Shown here: piece by piece, positions 1 through 8,820 of the stretch
Position numbering within the stretch: the first letter of the stretch is position 1
How the letters are laid out: each line of letters begins with the position of its first letter
DNA from: Chitinophagaceae bacterium
Lineage (GTDB): Bacteria; Bacteroidota; Bacteroidia; Chitinophagales; Chitinophagaceae
NCBI GenBank assembly: GCA_016786745.1
Contig: JAEUVS010000139.1
Coordinates: forward strand, 1-54,248
Direction of reading: 5' to 3'
DNA: 54,248 nucleotides
Translations under genes and position numbers: made by a program
The notes under the pieces: model-generated
Told to the model about the DNA's origin: nothing
What the model saw: the letters and a program-made list of their open reading frames with translations, nothing else
Database searches by the model: none

Positions 1-1
1 A

Positions 2-1723
2 TTTGTTAAAGGCCCCGCAGGTTTTATGCTCGCAAACGCGGAACCGGGCGGACTCATCAACACGGTTACCAAACAACCAACGCACCAGCAGATTTCAGAA
101 GTAACATTCGCAACCGGCAGTTGGAACATGATGCGCACATCAATTGACCTCGGCGGAGAATTTAAAAAGGAAGGAAAGCTCACTTACAGGTTAAATGCGG
201 GCGCGCAAAAGAATAATGAGTACTATAAATTCGGGGAATTCAATCGCTTTTTCGTTGCACCAGTATTAAAATATGACTTCACTGATCAAACAAGCCTTAC
301 TCTTGAACACAACTATGTGAAAGCCCGCGCACAGGAAAACACACATACTTCCATTTCAGCCAACGGCGACATCTGGGCATTGCCCATCGATCTCGCCATC
401 AACGATCCGAATAACGATCCCTGGCAGGCCGAAGATATTTACAACAGGGCATACCTTAAACACCAGTTCAGCGAAAACTGGACGTTCAACGCACAAGCTG
501 CATATATGACCACTACATGGGGTGGTACAACACTCGCGCTCGAAGGAATTTCCGAAGGAAAAGACACTCTCTTCCGCGCGGCGAATTATAATGACTGGTA
601 CGGTCGGCTCACAAACCTCCAGATGTTTTTAGACGGTCGGTTTTATACCGGCGCCAATGCGGAACACAAAGTGCTTATCGGAATTGATTACGGCGATGGT
701 ATGGAAACGAGTACGAACGGTGGCACATGGGGCGAGTTGCGGTATCCATTGGCAATCGCAGAGCCAACATATTATTTACCTAAAGACTCCCTGAAGTTTA
801 CCGGCGAACTATACACCTGGATGGCCCGCAATCGCTGGCAGGCAATTTATGTCCAGGATCACCTCAAATTGTTCGACAAATTTATTCTCACCCTCGCCGG
901 TCGCTTTACGAAATTAACTACAGGGCAGGATTGGAACTCCCCGCCCGATGATCCTGAGTATGAAATAACAGAAAACAAATTTACTCCGCGCATTGGCCTT
1001 ACCTATATGTTCAGCAAAAATATTTCCGCTTACGTTTTGCATGATGAAAGTTTTCTTTCTCAGCGGGGCGCCATCTTTGGCGGCGGCAGACTGCCACCAC
1101 TCACCGGGAGAAATAATGAAGCGGGTGTTAAAGCGCTTTTCTTCAATCAACAATTGTCGGTGGCCGCATCGGTGTATGATATTATCAAAAATAACGTTGG
1201 TAATTCCGATCCCATCCACGCCGGATTTTATTTGAAAACAGGGCAGGTTCGCAGCCGCGGTATCGAGCTCGACCTTGCGGGAAAAATAAACACGAACCTG
1301 TACATCAATGCTAATTATTCATATTCCGATGCCAAAATCACTCGCGATGAAGATAAATCGCTGATCGGTTTGCAGAATAACGGCACAGCGAAAAACCTGG
1401 CCAACGCATGGGTTAAATACCAGGTAAACAGTGGTAAGCTTCGGGGATTTGGCATCGGCGGTGGTTTGCAACATACAGGAAAACGCAGCGCCGTGTGGCC
1501 GGGATATAACAGCAGTGAGGGCAACAGGTTCTTACCATCTTATACCATTTTCGACGCCAGCCTAAGCTATGCTACCAGCAAATTTTATGTCGGCCTGAAT
1601 GTGTTCAACATAACGAACCAGCGGTATGCTACCAGCGGGTCGTACGAACCGTATTTGCAGGAGTATTTGTTTGATATCGAACCGCCCGTTAACTTCAGGT
1701 TGTCTACAACAATAAAATTATAA
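2..1723 (+). CDS. TonB-dependent siderophore receptor, 5'-truncated by window
   Basis: Outer-membrane receptor for TonB/ExbBD-driven import, most likely of a ferric siderophore (FhuA/FpvA-like group). The frame is open from base 2, so the N-terminal signal and most of the plug domain lie outside the window. The first visible residues, GPAGFMLANAEPGGLINTVTKQP, split here as GPAGFMLANAEPGG and LINTVTKQP, are the conserved end of the plug domain. About 540 residues of aromatic-rich alternating beta-strands follow, and the protein ends with a strand of the NFRLSTTIKL type that closes the barrel with a hydrophobic C-terminus. The ATG at 26 is internal to the plug and is not the real start. The substrate cannot be told from this part. 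The next gene is also an outer-membrane protein. Confidence 0.93.
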   Translation, partial: FVKGPAGFMLANAEPGGLINTVTKQPTHQQISEVTFATGSWNMMRTSIDLGGEFKKEGKLTYRLNAGAQKNNEYYKFGEFNRFFVAPVLKYDFTDQTSLTLEHNYVKARAQENTHTSISANGDIWALPIDLAINDPNNDPWQAEDIYNRAYLKHQFSENWTFNAQAAYMTTTWGGTTLALEGISEGKDTLFRAANYNDWYGRLTNLQMFLDGRFYTGANAEHKVLIGIDYGDGMETSTNGGTWGELRYPLAIAEPTYYLPKDSLKFTGELYTWMARNRWQAIYVQDHLKLFDKFILTLAGRFTKLTTGQDWNSPPDDPEYEITENKFTPRIGLTYMFSKNISAYVLHDESFLSQRGAIFGGGRLPPLTGRNNEAGVKALFFNQQLSVAASVYDIIKNNVGNSDPIHAGFYLKTGQVRSRGIELDLAGKINTNLYINANYSYSDAKITRDEDKSLIGLQNNGTAKNLANAWVKYQVNSGKLRGFGIGGGLQHTGKRSAVWPGYNSSEGNRFLPSYTIFDASLSYATSKFYVGLNVFNITNQRYATSGSYEPYLQEYLFDIEPPVNFRLSTTIKL

Positions 1724-1765
1724 ACTTGTATTTTTTAGGGCCTTTTGGTTAACATGGGGGTATTA

Positions 1766-4168
1766 ATGAACAGAAGCTTTTGTGCATATTTATTCGCGTG
1801 TTTGGTTGGTTTACCGTTTCTGGCTATTGCGCAGCAAAATATAAGGGGAAGAATTACAGATTCAGCTACACGTAAGCCCGTGCCTTATGTAACTATAACA
1901 TTGCTCAATTCAAAGAAAGAAATTGTTTCTAATACGTTTTCGAATGAGGAAGGTGGTTTTAAATTACAAATCGAAAAGCCGGAAACACTGACCCTGGAAG
2001 TTACCAGCGTCGGTTACGCTATACGCGAGCTAAGTATAAAACCAACTTCTAACAACATTGACATAGGTGAAATTCTGCTAGCCACCACAGGCACGGGCCT
2101 TACGGAAGTAACCGTTACTGCGCGAAAAAAGTTGATAGAGCTGCGTCCGGGCATGCTGGTTTACAACGCCGAGAATGATATCAGCAATAAAGGAAATACT
2201 GCGGCAGATGTTCTTAGAAAAACTCCTATTCTTAACGTTGACGCGCAGGGAAACGTAACAATGCGTGGAAGCGCAAACCTGAAGATACTGATCAACGGAA
2301 AATATTCAGGGCAGATTGCCCGAAGTCCCGCCGATGCGCTCAACATGATACCAGCGGAAAACATTAAGTCGGTGGAAGTGATTACTACTCCATCAGCAAA
2401 GTATGATGCGGAAGGCGCAGCAGGCGTGATCAACATTATTACAAAGAAAGGTTATCGCGATTTGAACGGCGCACTGGAGCTGAGCCTTGGCAATATGGAG
2501 CAGATGTTCAACCCAAGAATTTCGGCTGTAAAAGATAAATGGAATTTTTCGCTGCACGGGCATTTACACCGCCTCCGCCGGAAAGAAAATGTCATCAATA
2601 ACCGCACACAATTCGAAAACGATACCACGTCATTGCTGCTTAGTCAATTTGTTGAAAAGGATAACGCGGCGCCGCATGGATCGGTTGATATTGTGGTGGG
2701 TTACACACCTGATTCGGCAACGGAAATTACCTACGGCATGAACCTGTGGTTTGGCAGGTGGCCTGATAACAGCAATATTAACACAACAGTTAAAGCTCCG
2801 GATGGCAGCGTGCAGGAACAATACCTTCAAACACTGAAAAGTCATCACGGATATCTCAGCAGCGATATCAATCTTTCTGTCAACCGGAAATTAAAACGAC
2901 CCGGCCAGGAAATTACATTCCTTGCCCAGTTTAGTCCTTCAAGCGGTCGCGAACCCTATAAGCTGTTGCAATCCGATATGCACAGCGAACCGTTTTATGC
3001 CGAAGAAAATTCAAACAATATCAGGAACAGGGAATGGACATTACAACTCGATTATGTACATCCGCTTTCGAAAACATTTTCAATTGAAAGTGGGGCAAAG
3101 TTGATAGCAAGAAAAGTAAGTAACGAGTATCGCGTTGTTGCCGGTGAGCCGGGTTCGCTCGAACCCGTGGATGACAGGTCGGATCGGTTTGATTACACGC
3201 AGCATGTAGCGGCAGGCTACCTCATGCTTAAAGCCAACCTCGACGGAGGATGGTACGCCGAAGGCGGAGCGAGGCACGAATACACTGATTATAATGGCGA
3301 GTTCGAGCAAGCTGCAGGTGATTTCAAAAGTAACTTCTCCAACTTTGTTCCAACTGCCACGATATCTAAAAAGATAAGCGAAGATCATCATCTTGCATTG
3401 AGTTACACGCAACGTATAACGCGGCCCTACGTTTGGGATCTTAGTCCTAACACAAATGCAGGTGATCCGAAAAATATTGAAACAGGGAACCCTGACCTGG
3501 AACCGGAAATTGCCCACCAGGTTGAGTTGACTTATGGTTGGAACAAGGGCGCGGCTTTTTTCCTGAACTCTTCACTGTTCTGGAAAAAAACAGGTGATGC
3601 CATAGTGGATTTCACCACAACAGATGCTGAGGGAGTGTCTACCACTATGAAACAAAACCTGGCCGGAAATACTACAATGGGTTTGAATTTTTCTTCATCG
3701 GTAACTATTTCGCCTTCCTGGAGCGTTAATGGTAACCTTAATATCAATCACCTGGAATATAATAGTGATGCGTTGCGGATTTCACGGGAAGGATGGGCAG
3801 CAGATATCGATGTGAATACAACGATCCGGATGCAAAGAAATTATTCCTTGCAGGTATTTGCCGATTACAACAGCCGGTCGGTGTCGATGCAGGGATTCAG
3901 AACATACAATTATTACTATGCTTTTGCTGCGAAGAAAAATTTGCCTGAACAAAAATTAACGCTCACACTTTCCGCCGTAAATCCGTTTTCATCATATGTT
4001 CCGCAGTCGGTGATAAAACATACTGCCGATTTTTATTCTGTTGCTGAAAACCGTTTCTTCAGCCGTGCTGTGAAGTTTACGGTTAATTGGGAGTTTGGTG
4101 GCGCTTCGCGGAGCAGGGAGAGGAAGAAGGTGAGTAACGATGATGTGAATAGCGAATTCAGGCAGTAG
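1766..4168 (+). CDS. Outer-membrane beta-barrel protein with CarboxypepD-regulatory-like N-domain
   Basis: An 800-residue TonB-dependent-receptor-like protein. Starting at ATG 1766 gives a clean signal peptide (MNRSFCAYLFACLVGLPFLAIAQ); the same frame opens earlier at a TTG (1745) but that would only extend the signal. Residues about 25-105 form a carboxypeptidase-regulatory-like beta-sandwich (IRGRITDSATRKPVPYVTI), followed by a plug-like domain with the motifs GMLVYNAE, ADVLRKTPILNVD and AGVINIITKK. The rest is an outer-membrane beta-barrel of the 'outer membrane beta-barrel family' seen in Bacteroidota. No SusD partner is adjacent, so it is not a canonical glycan SusCD pair. The ligand is unknown. 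It starts 42 bases after the siderophore receptor and may be co-transcribed with it. Confidence 0.88.
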   Translation: MNRSFCAYLFACLVGLPFLAIAQQNIRGRITDSATRKPVPYVTITLLNSKKEIVSNTFSNEEGGFKLQIEKPETLTLEVTSVGYAIRELSIKPTSNNIDIGEILLATTGTGLTEVTVTARKKLIELRPGMLVYNAENDISNKGNTAADVLRKTPILNVDAQGNVTMRGSANLKILINGKYSGQIARSPADALNMIPAENIKSVEVITTPSAKYDAEGAAGVINIITKKGYRDLNGALELSLGNMEQMFNPRISAVKDKWNFSLHGHLHRLRRKENVINNRTQFENDTTSLLLSQFVEKDNAAPHGSVDIVVGYTPDSATEITYGMNLWFGRWPDNSNINTTVKAPDGSVQEQYLQTLKSHHGYLSSDINLSVNRKLKRPGQEITFLAQFSPSSGREPYKLLQSDMHSEPFYAEENSNNIRNREWTLQLDYVHPLSKTFSIESGAKLIARKVSNEYRVVAGEPGSLEPVDDRSDRFDYTQHVAAGYLMLKANLDGGWYAEGGARHEYTDYNGEFEQAAGDFKSNFSNFVPTATISKKISEDHHLALSYTQRITRPYVWDLSPNTNAGDPKNIETGNPDLEPEIAHQVELTYGWNKGAAFFLNSSLFWKKTGDAIVDFTTTDAEGVSTTMKQNLAGNTTMGLNFSSSVTISPSWSVNGNLNINHLEYNSDALRISREGWAADIDVNTTIRMQRNYSLQVFADYNSRSVSMQGFRTYNYYYAFAAKKNLPEQKLTLTLSAVNPFSSYVPQSVIKHTADFYSVAENRFFSRAVKFTVNWEFGGASRSRERKKVSNDDVNSEFRQ

Positions 4169-4192
4169 TTTCTTATTTCTGGGATTTCAGCT

Positions 4193-4861
4193 TCAAACTC
4201 CCCTCAACCTTAAAATCTCTTCGGCGATAGCCATATCCTGGGGGCGGGTGATTTTAACATTTGTATACTCACCTTCTATCAAAAAAACCTTCTCACCCGA
4301 TGCTTCCACCACGCTCGCCTCATCTGTGAAACTTTGCTGCTCTTCAAGCTCAAAAGCCTTCAACAAAATCGTACTTAAAAAAGTCTGTGGCGTCTGCACC
4401 ATACGCACCAGGTTCCTGTCGAGCATCCGGTGTGTGTCACCATCCAGCAGGCGTACCGTTTCTGTAACCGCTACAGTCGGAATTGCGCTTCCTTTAACAA
4501 TTGCCTGCTCATAACACCGGTGAATCAGCTGGCCCGTCACCAGGCACCGCACGCCATCATGAACAAATATGACAGAATGGTCGTCAGCATGGCGGAGTCC
4601 GTTTTTAACAGACTGAAAGCGGGTATCTCCCCCTTCAGTAAGCGTTAGACGGGAGTCGAACGCCTTACCGATTTCTTCGCCCCATTTCATGAACTTAGGC
4701 GGTACTACGAGAATAACGTTTATGTCGGAATAGGCCGAGTAAAAAGCTTCGAGCGTATAATAGAGTATGGGCTTTGATCCCAGGTTGAGAAACTGTTTAG
4801 GAATTTCCCTCCCCATACGCTTTCCTGACCCCGCCGCAACGATTACAGCATACTTTTTCAT
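4193..4861 (-). CDS. ispD: 2-C-methyl-D-erythritol 4-phosphate cytidylyltransferase
   Basis: A 222-residue enzyme of the non-mevalonate (MEP) isoprenoid pathway; it joins CTP and methylerythritol 4-phosphate to give CDP-ME. The nucleotide-binding loop VAAGSGKRMG lies at residues 8-17, and the family motifs FVHDGVRC and VKITRPQDM are present. ATG 4861 is preferred because the upstream TTG (4885) would overlap the STAS gene and add residues that the family lacks. With this start the gene begins 10 bases after the STAS gene ends, so the two are probably one transcript. The downstream gene converges from the opposite strand with a 24-base gap. Confidence 0.95.
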   Translation of the reverse strand: MKKYAVIVAAGSGKRMGREIPKQFLNLGSKPILYYTLEAFYSAYSDINVILVVPPKFMKWGEEIGKAFDSRLTLTEGGDTRFQSVKNGLRHADDHSVIFVHDGVRCLVTGQLIHRCYEQAIVKGSAIPTVAVTETVRLLDGDTHRMLDRNLVRMVQTPQTFLSTILLKAFELEEQQSFTDEASVVEASGEKVFLIEGEYTNVKITRPQDMAIAEEILRLRGV

Positions 4862-4871
4862 TAAATCATCA

Positions 4872-5243
4872 TTAGGATTCGCCAAATTCCCGCTCTATTT
4901 CTTCCATCTGCACCATATCCATCGCCTCGCTTTCGGTGGGTGTATAATTAAGCTTTTCGAGTATCCCTGAACTTTCAAACGCCTTTTTCACGTCCGGCTG
5001 CAGCTCGCAAACAACAAACGATGCATTGATATCGTAGAAAGAATCGTGCAGCTTTACCAATTGATCTGCCGCAGCTTTCTCCACCATTTTTATGTCTTTC
5101 ATATTAACGATGGTGTTTTTAACGTTATCATCAAGCAACGTCAAAATAGTTCTGTCCATCTTTTCTGTCATATTAGCAGCAAGAACAGCCTCGTGAATCG
5201 TAATGACATGGAATTTTTCTCTGGTATCAATTTTGACCAACAT
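4872..5243 (-). CDS. STAS-domain protein (anti-anti-sigma factor-like)
   Basis: A 123-residue protein with the fold pattern of a STAS domain (SpoIIAA/RsbV type): a first strand KFHVITIHEAVL, then the segment TIVNMKDIKMVEKAAADQLVKLH, and a strand ASFVVCELQPDVKKAFESSGI. Residues after about 105 are an acidic tail. In classical anti-anti-sigma factors a Ser or Thr after the central Asp (the DSSG site) is phosphorylated; here that position reads MVEKAAAD, with no Ser or Thr, so control by a kinase at that site is unlikely. It lies upstream of ispD in the same direction and is divergent from clpC. No partner kinase or phosphatase is in the window. Confidence 0.75.
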   Translation of the reverse strand: MLVKIDTREKFHVITIHEAVLAANMTEKMDRTILTLLDDNVKNTIVNMKDIKMVEKAAADQLVKLHDSFYDINASFVVCELQPDVKKAFESSGILEKLNYTPTESEAMDMVQMEEIEREFGES

Positions 5244-5292
5244 ACTGACTTGATATTGTTAACATCCGTTTAAGTATCAGGAGAATAGAAGT

Positions 5293-5313
5293 CAAAAATA
5301 TTCGTTATTATTG
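5293..5313. promoter_or_regulatory. Divergent -7 elements between STAS gene and clpC
   Basis: On the minus strand TATTTTTG (complement of 5293-5300) matches the Bacteroidota -7 consensus TAnnTTTG, about 50 bases upstream of the STAS start. On the plus strand TATTATTG (5306-5313) matches with one difference, 25 bases upstream of the clpC ATG. Neither has a TTTG at the ideal 19-base distance, so both are tentative. Confidence 0.35.
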
Positions 5314-5337
5314 TATCAAACCCAACAAATTAGAAAA

Positions 5338-7863
5338 ATGGATAACAATTTTTCGGCCCAGGTAAAGGAGATCATTTCATTTAGCAGGGAGGAGGCTTTA
5401 CGGTTGGGGAATGATTTTATCGGAACAGAGCATTTATTGCTTGGACTTATCAGGGAAGGCGATAACACGGCCGTCAGGATCCTAAAGAGCTTTAACATTG
5501 ATCTGTATGAGCTAAGAAAAGAGGTGGAACTGGCGGTTAAAGACAAAACCGGTAAAAACATTGCCAATATAAACAGCCTGCCATTAACCAAGCAGGCGGA
5601 AAAGGTGATCAGGGTCACCGTACTCGAAGCGAAAGCTTTAAAAAGTCCCACTGTTGAAACAGAGCATCTCATGCTCTCGATTCTCAAGAATAAAGAAAAC
5701 ATAGCTACTCAAATCTTAAATCAGTTTGATGTGGATTACGATTTATTCAGAAACGAATTAGGCGTCGTTAAAAGTAACGACGTTCGCAGTGAATACGCCG
5801 AAGAAAACGACGACGATTTTGATGAGGAGAAAAAGTATTCACAACAGAAATCACGTACTACGGGAACAGCCAAGAGCAAAACTCCTGTACTCGACAATTT
5901 TGGAAGAGACATCACCCGTCTTGCCGAGAGCGGAGCGCTCGACCCGATCGTAGGTCGTGAAGAAGAAATAGAAAGAGTGTCGCAGATTCTTTCGCGCCGC
6001 AAAAAGAACAACCCGATTCTCATCGGGGAACCCGGTGTTGGTAAAACAGCGATCGTGGAAGGCCTCGCACTTCGTATCGTTCAGCGAAAAGTGTCGAGAG
6101 TGCTGTTCGACAAACGCGTTATCTCTCTTGATCTTGCCGCACTTGTGGCAGGCACGAAGTATCGCGGCCAGTTCGAAGAGCGCATGAAAGCAATCATGAA
6201 CGAACTCGAAAAGAACAGGGACGTTATACTTTTCATCGATGAAATACATACTATAGTTGGCGCAGGCGGAGCAAGCGGTTCCCTCGACGCGTCGAACATC
6301 TTCAAGCCGGCCCTCGCACGTGGCGAACTCCAGTGCATAGGCGCATCTACGCTTGATGAATACAGGATGTACATCGAGAAAGATGGCGCGTTAGACCGTC
6401 GTTTCCAGAAAGTGATGGTAGAACCACCAAGCGTTGAAGAAACTATTCTCATTCTTAATAACATTAAGTCGAAATACGAGGACTATCACAATGTTACCTA
6501 CAGCGACGATGCTATCGACGCATGCGTTAAGCTGAGCGACCGCTACATCACCGACCGCCTGTTGCCCGACAAGGCAATTGACGTAATGGATGAAGTAGGT
6601 GCAAGGGTTCACCTGAAAAACATCAACGTTCCAAAGGAAATTCTCGAACTCGAGAAGAAAATCGAGGATGTAAAGGTGGAGAAGAACAAAGTGGTAAAAA
6701 GTCAGAAGTTCGAGGAAGCCGCATCACTTCGCGATACAGAGAAGAGGTTGCAGGAAGATCTCGAAAAAGCAAAGAGCCATTGGGAAGAAGAAAGTAAACA
6801 CAAACGCTACCCGATAGACGAAGAAGCCATTGCTGAAGTAGTGAGTATGATGACCGGAATACCAGTGAAGAGAATGGTACAGGCAGAAAGCGAAAAATTG
6901 CGCAAGATGTCTGAAGAAATGCGCGGCATGGTGGTTGGCCAGGACGACGCTATCCAGAAAGTAGTGAAAGCCATCCAGCGTAACAGGGTAGGGTTGAAAG
7001 ATCCAAAGAAACCAATCGGAACATTCATATTCCTCGGTCCCACAGGTGTTGGTAAAACCGAGCTCGCACGTGCATTGGCACGCTACATGTTCGACTCTGA
7101 AGATGCACTCATACGCATCGACATGAGCGAATACATGGAGAAATTCACGGTGAGCAGGTTGATCGGTGCGCCTCCGGGATATGTTGGATACGAAGAAGGT
7201 GGACAGCTTACTGAAAAAGTTCGCAGGAAACCTTACTCGGTGATTCTTCTCGATGAAATCGAAAAGGCTCACCCCGATATCTATAACATTCTTCTCCAGG
7301 TGCTCGACGATGGTCAGCTGACTGACGGTCTCGGAAGAAAAGTTGATTTCAAAAACTCGACTATCATCATGACATCCAACATAGGCGTGCGCCAGTTGAA
7401 GGATTTTGGTGAAGGTGTTGGTTTCGCGACAGCTGCGAGAACGCAGACTACGGACGAGAATAATAAAGCGGTTATTGAAAAGGCGTTAAAGAGAACATTC
7501 TCACCCGAGTTTCTGAACCGTATCGACGACGTGATCATCTTCAATTCTCTCACTAGAGATAATATCTTCCAGATCATAGACATCCTGATGAGAAGCGTGA
7601 TGAAGAGACTGAGCAACCTTGGATTTACTATCGAGTTGACCGAGGCTGCGAAAAATTTCATAGCCGATAAGGGATACGATACGCAGTTTGGTGCCCGTCC
7701 GCTGCACAGGGCCATTCAAAAGTATCTTGAAGATCCCCTGGCAGAAGAAATTCTCAGTCTGAATTTGAAGCCAGGTGATACAATGATCGCTGATCTTAAT
7801 GAAGATAAAAGTAAGATTCAGTTTACATTGAAAGAGCCGACGAAAGAAAAGTCTGAAGCGTGA
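5338..7863 (+). CDS. clpC: ATP-dependent Clp protease ATP-binding subunit, ClpC type
   Basis: An 841-residue Hsp100 unfoldase that feeds substrates to ClpP. Order of parts: Clp_N double repeat (about 1-145, beginning [18 protein letters not shown]), first AAA+ module with Walker A GEPGVGKT (230-237) and [10 protein letters not shown], a short middle domain with a UVR-like stretch ([18 protein letters not shown]), second AAA+ module with Walker A GPTGVGKT (567-574) and [10 protein letters not shown], then the C-terminal D2-small domain. The VGF tripeptide at 694-696 fits the loop that docks ClpA/C/X onto ClpP. The short middle domain and UVR motif distinguish it from ClpB. The start at ATG 5338 is chosen over TTG 5311 because MDNNFSAQ is the natural N-terminus. 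A strong terminator follows. Confidence 0.96.
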   Translation: MDNNFSAQVKEIISFSREEALRLGNDFIGTEHLLLGLIREGDNTAVRILKSFNIDLYELRKEVELAVKDKTGKNIANINSLPLTKQAEKVIRVTVLEAKALKSPTVETEHLMLSILKNKENIATQILNQFDVDYDLFRNELGVVKSNDVRSEYAEENDDDFDEEKKYSQQKSRTTGTAKSKTPVLDNFGRDITRLAESGALDPIVGREEEIERVSQILSRRKKNNPILIGEPGVGKTAIVEGLALRIVQRKVSRVLFDKRVISLDLAALVAGTKYRGQFEERMKAIMNELEKNRDVILFIDEIHTIVGAGGASGSLDASNIFKPALARGELQCIGASTLDEYRMYIEKDGALDRRFQKVMVEPPSVEETILILNNIKSKYEDYHNVTYSDDAIDACVKLSDRYITDRLLPDKAIDVMDEVGARVHLKNINVPKEILELEKKIEDVKVEKNKVVKSQKFEEAASLRDTEKRLQEDLEKAKSHWEEESKHKRYPIDEEAIAEVVSMMTGIPVKRMVQAESEKLRKMSEEMRGMVVGQDDAIQKVVKAIQRNRVGLKDPKKPIGTFIFLGPTGVGKTELARALARYMFDSEDALIRIDMSEYMEKFTVSRLIGAPPGYVGYEEGGQLTEKVRRKPYSVILLDEIEKAHPDIYNILLQVLDDGQLTDGLGRKVDFKNSTIIMTSNIGVRQLKDFGEGVGFATAARTQTTDENNKAVIEKALKRTFSPEFLNRIDDVIIFNSLTRDNIFQIIDILMRSVMKRLSNLGFTIELTEAAKNFIADKGYDTQFGARPLHRAIQKYLEDPLAEEILSLNLKPGDTMIADLNEDKSKIQFTLKEPTKEKSEA

Positions 7864-7886
7864 GCCGTGACGCGTGAAATAATATC

Positions 7887-7917
7887 AAAGCCGTGAATTT
7901 ATTCGCGGCTTTTTTTT
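7887..7917 (+). terminator. Rho-independent terminator after clpC
   Basis: The stem AAGCCG/CGGCTT is extended by a T-G and a GAA/TTC pairing around a TTTA loop, followed by a run of T residues (7909-7917). It lies 24 bases after the clpC stop and just before a dispersed palindromic repeat. Confidence 0.88.
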
Positions 7918-7921
7918 GCTG

Positions 7922-8003
7922 CTCCGCAGATTCCTCGCTTCGCTCGGAATGACAGCAGTGTGGTCATCCCGAACCGAGCGAAGCGAGCGTGAGGGATCGA
8001 CGG
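7922..8003. repeat. Dispersed palindromic repeat, inverted pair (locus 1)
   Basis: Two copies face each other. The reverse copy (7922-7953, CTCCGCAGATTCCTCGCTTC...) is followed 9 bases later by a forward copy (7963-8003) with the arms GTCATCCCGAACCGAGCG and CGAGCGTGAGGGATCGACGG. The forward copy ends 22 bases before the cmk start. Translating the reverse strand gives VIPSEARNLRS, a signature of spurious short ORFs in Bacteroidota genomes. Confidence 0.85.
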
Positions 8004-8025
8004 ATAAACAATGTACCTTCGCTTC

Positions 8026-8733
8026 ATGTCCTCTTCTCAAAAAATAATAATCACCATAGACGGCTGGTCGTCGTGCGGTAAGAGTACGCTTGCGAAACAA
8101 CTGGCCAAAGAACTCGGCTACATATACATAGACAGCGGCGCCATGTACCGCGCAATCACTCTTTACTTTTTACGCAATCACGTCGACTGGACAAACATCA
8201 AAGCCGTAAAAGAAGCGCTAACAGGCATTAACATCGAATTTATATTCAACCCAAAAAGCGAAAGCAGTGAAACCCACCTTAACGGTGAAAATGTGGAATA
8301 TGTGATCCGCGACCTTGTAGTGGCAGAGAAGGTGAGCGAAGTTGCAGCAATAAAAGAAGTACGTGAATTTGCTGTGAAGCAGCAGAAGGCGCTCGGGAAG
8401 AATAAAGGAATTGTGATGGATGGGCGGGACATTGGTACCGTTGTGTTCCCAAACGCAGAGTTGAAAATATTTATGACCGCTGATAATGCGGTGCGTGTAG
8501 AAAGAAGGTTTAAAGAGTTGTATGAGAAAAACCCCAACATCACTATCGATGAGATAAAAACTAATCTCGAAATGCGCGACTACATAGACTCGCATCGCGA
8601 GGTTAGTCCGCTGCGGCAGGCAAAAGACGCGTTGGTGTTAGACAATTCTCAGCTGACAATGAAACAGCAACTCGATATTGCGATGAAATGGGTGAGGGAA
8701 AGAACGAGGGCTATCCCGAGCCCATTCGGCTAA
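8026..8733 (+). CDS. cmk: (d)CMP kinase
   Basis: A 235-residue cytidylate kinase that phosphorylates CMP/dCMP with ATP in pyrimidine nucleotide salvage and synthesis. The P-loop GWSSCGKST is at residues 13-21, followed by IDSGAMYRAIT and the hallmark MDGRDIGTVVFPNAELKIFMTA split by the family strand; the lid region SHREVSPLRQAKDALVLDNS is complete. ATG 8026 is chosen over ATG 8011 because the family starts just before the P-loop strand. The last residues (AIPSPFG) and the stop codon come from an inserted dispersed repeat beginning near 8712, so the natural C-terminus has been replaced; the catalytic core is intact. It converges with uxaC. Confidence 0.95.
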   Translation: MSSSQKIIITIDGWSSCGKSTLAKQLAKELGYIYIDSGAMYRAITLYFLRNHVDWTNIKAVKEALTGINIEFIFNPKSESSETHLNGENVEYVIRDLVVAEKVSEVAAIKEVREFAVKQQKALGKNKGIVMDGRDIGTVVFPNAELKIFMTADNAVRVERRFKELYEKNPNITIDEIKTNLEMRDYIDSHREVSPLRQAKDALVLDNSQLTMKQQLDIAMKWVRERTRAIPSPFG

Positions 8734-8820
8734 CGCCTCAGGGTAAACTCCGCGAGGGATCTGTAATATCAGCGTCTCTCCGCAGATCCCTCACGCGGCC
8801 GCTTCGGGATGACATCATCC
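8712..8820. repeat. Dispersed palindromic repeat, inverted pair (locus 2) between cmk and uxaC
   Basis: A forward copy of subfamily B (8712-8762; arms TATCCCGAGCCC and GGGTAAACTCCGCGAGGGATC) is followed by a reverse copy of subfamily A (8778-8813; TCTCCGCAGATCCCTCACG to TTCGGGATGACA). The pair fills the space between two convergent genes and overlaps the 3' end of both: the cmk stop (8731-8733) is inside copy B and the uxaC stop (8815-8817) sits in the GATGACATCATCCC edge of copy A. Confidence 0.82.

Noticed and set aside
6724..7272. 182-codon minus-strand open frame inside clpC
   Set aside because: Antisense shadow of the strongly conserved ClpC coding sequence.
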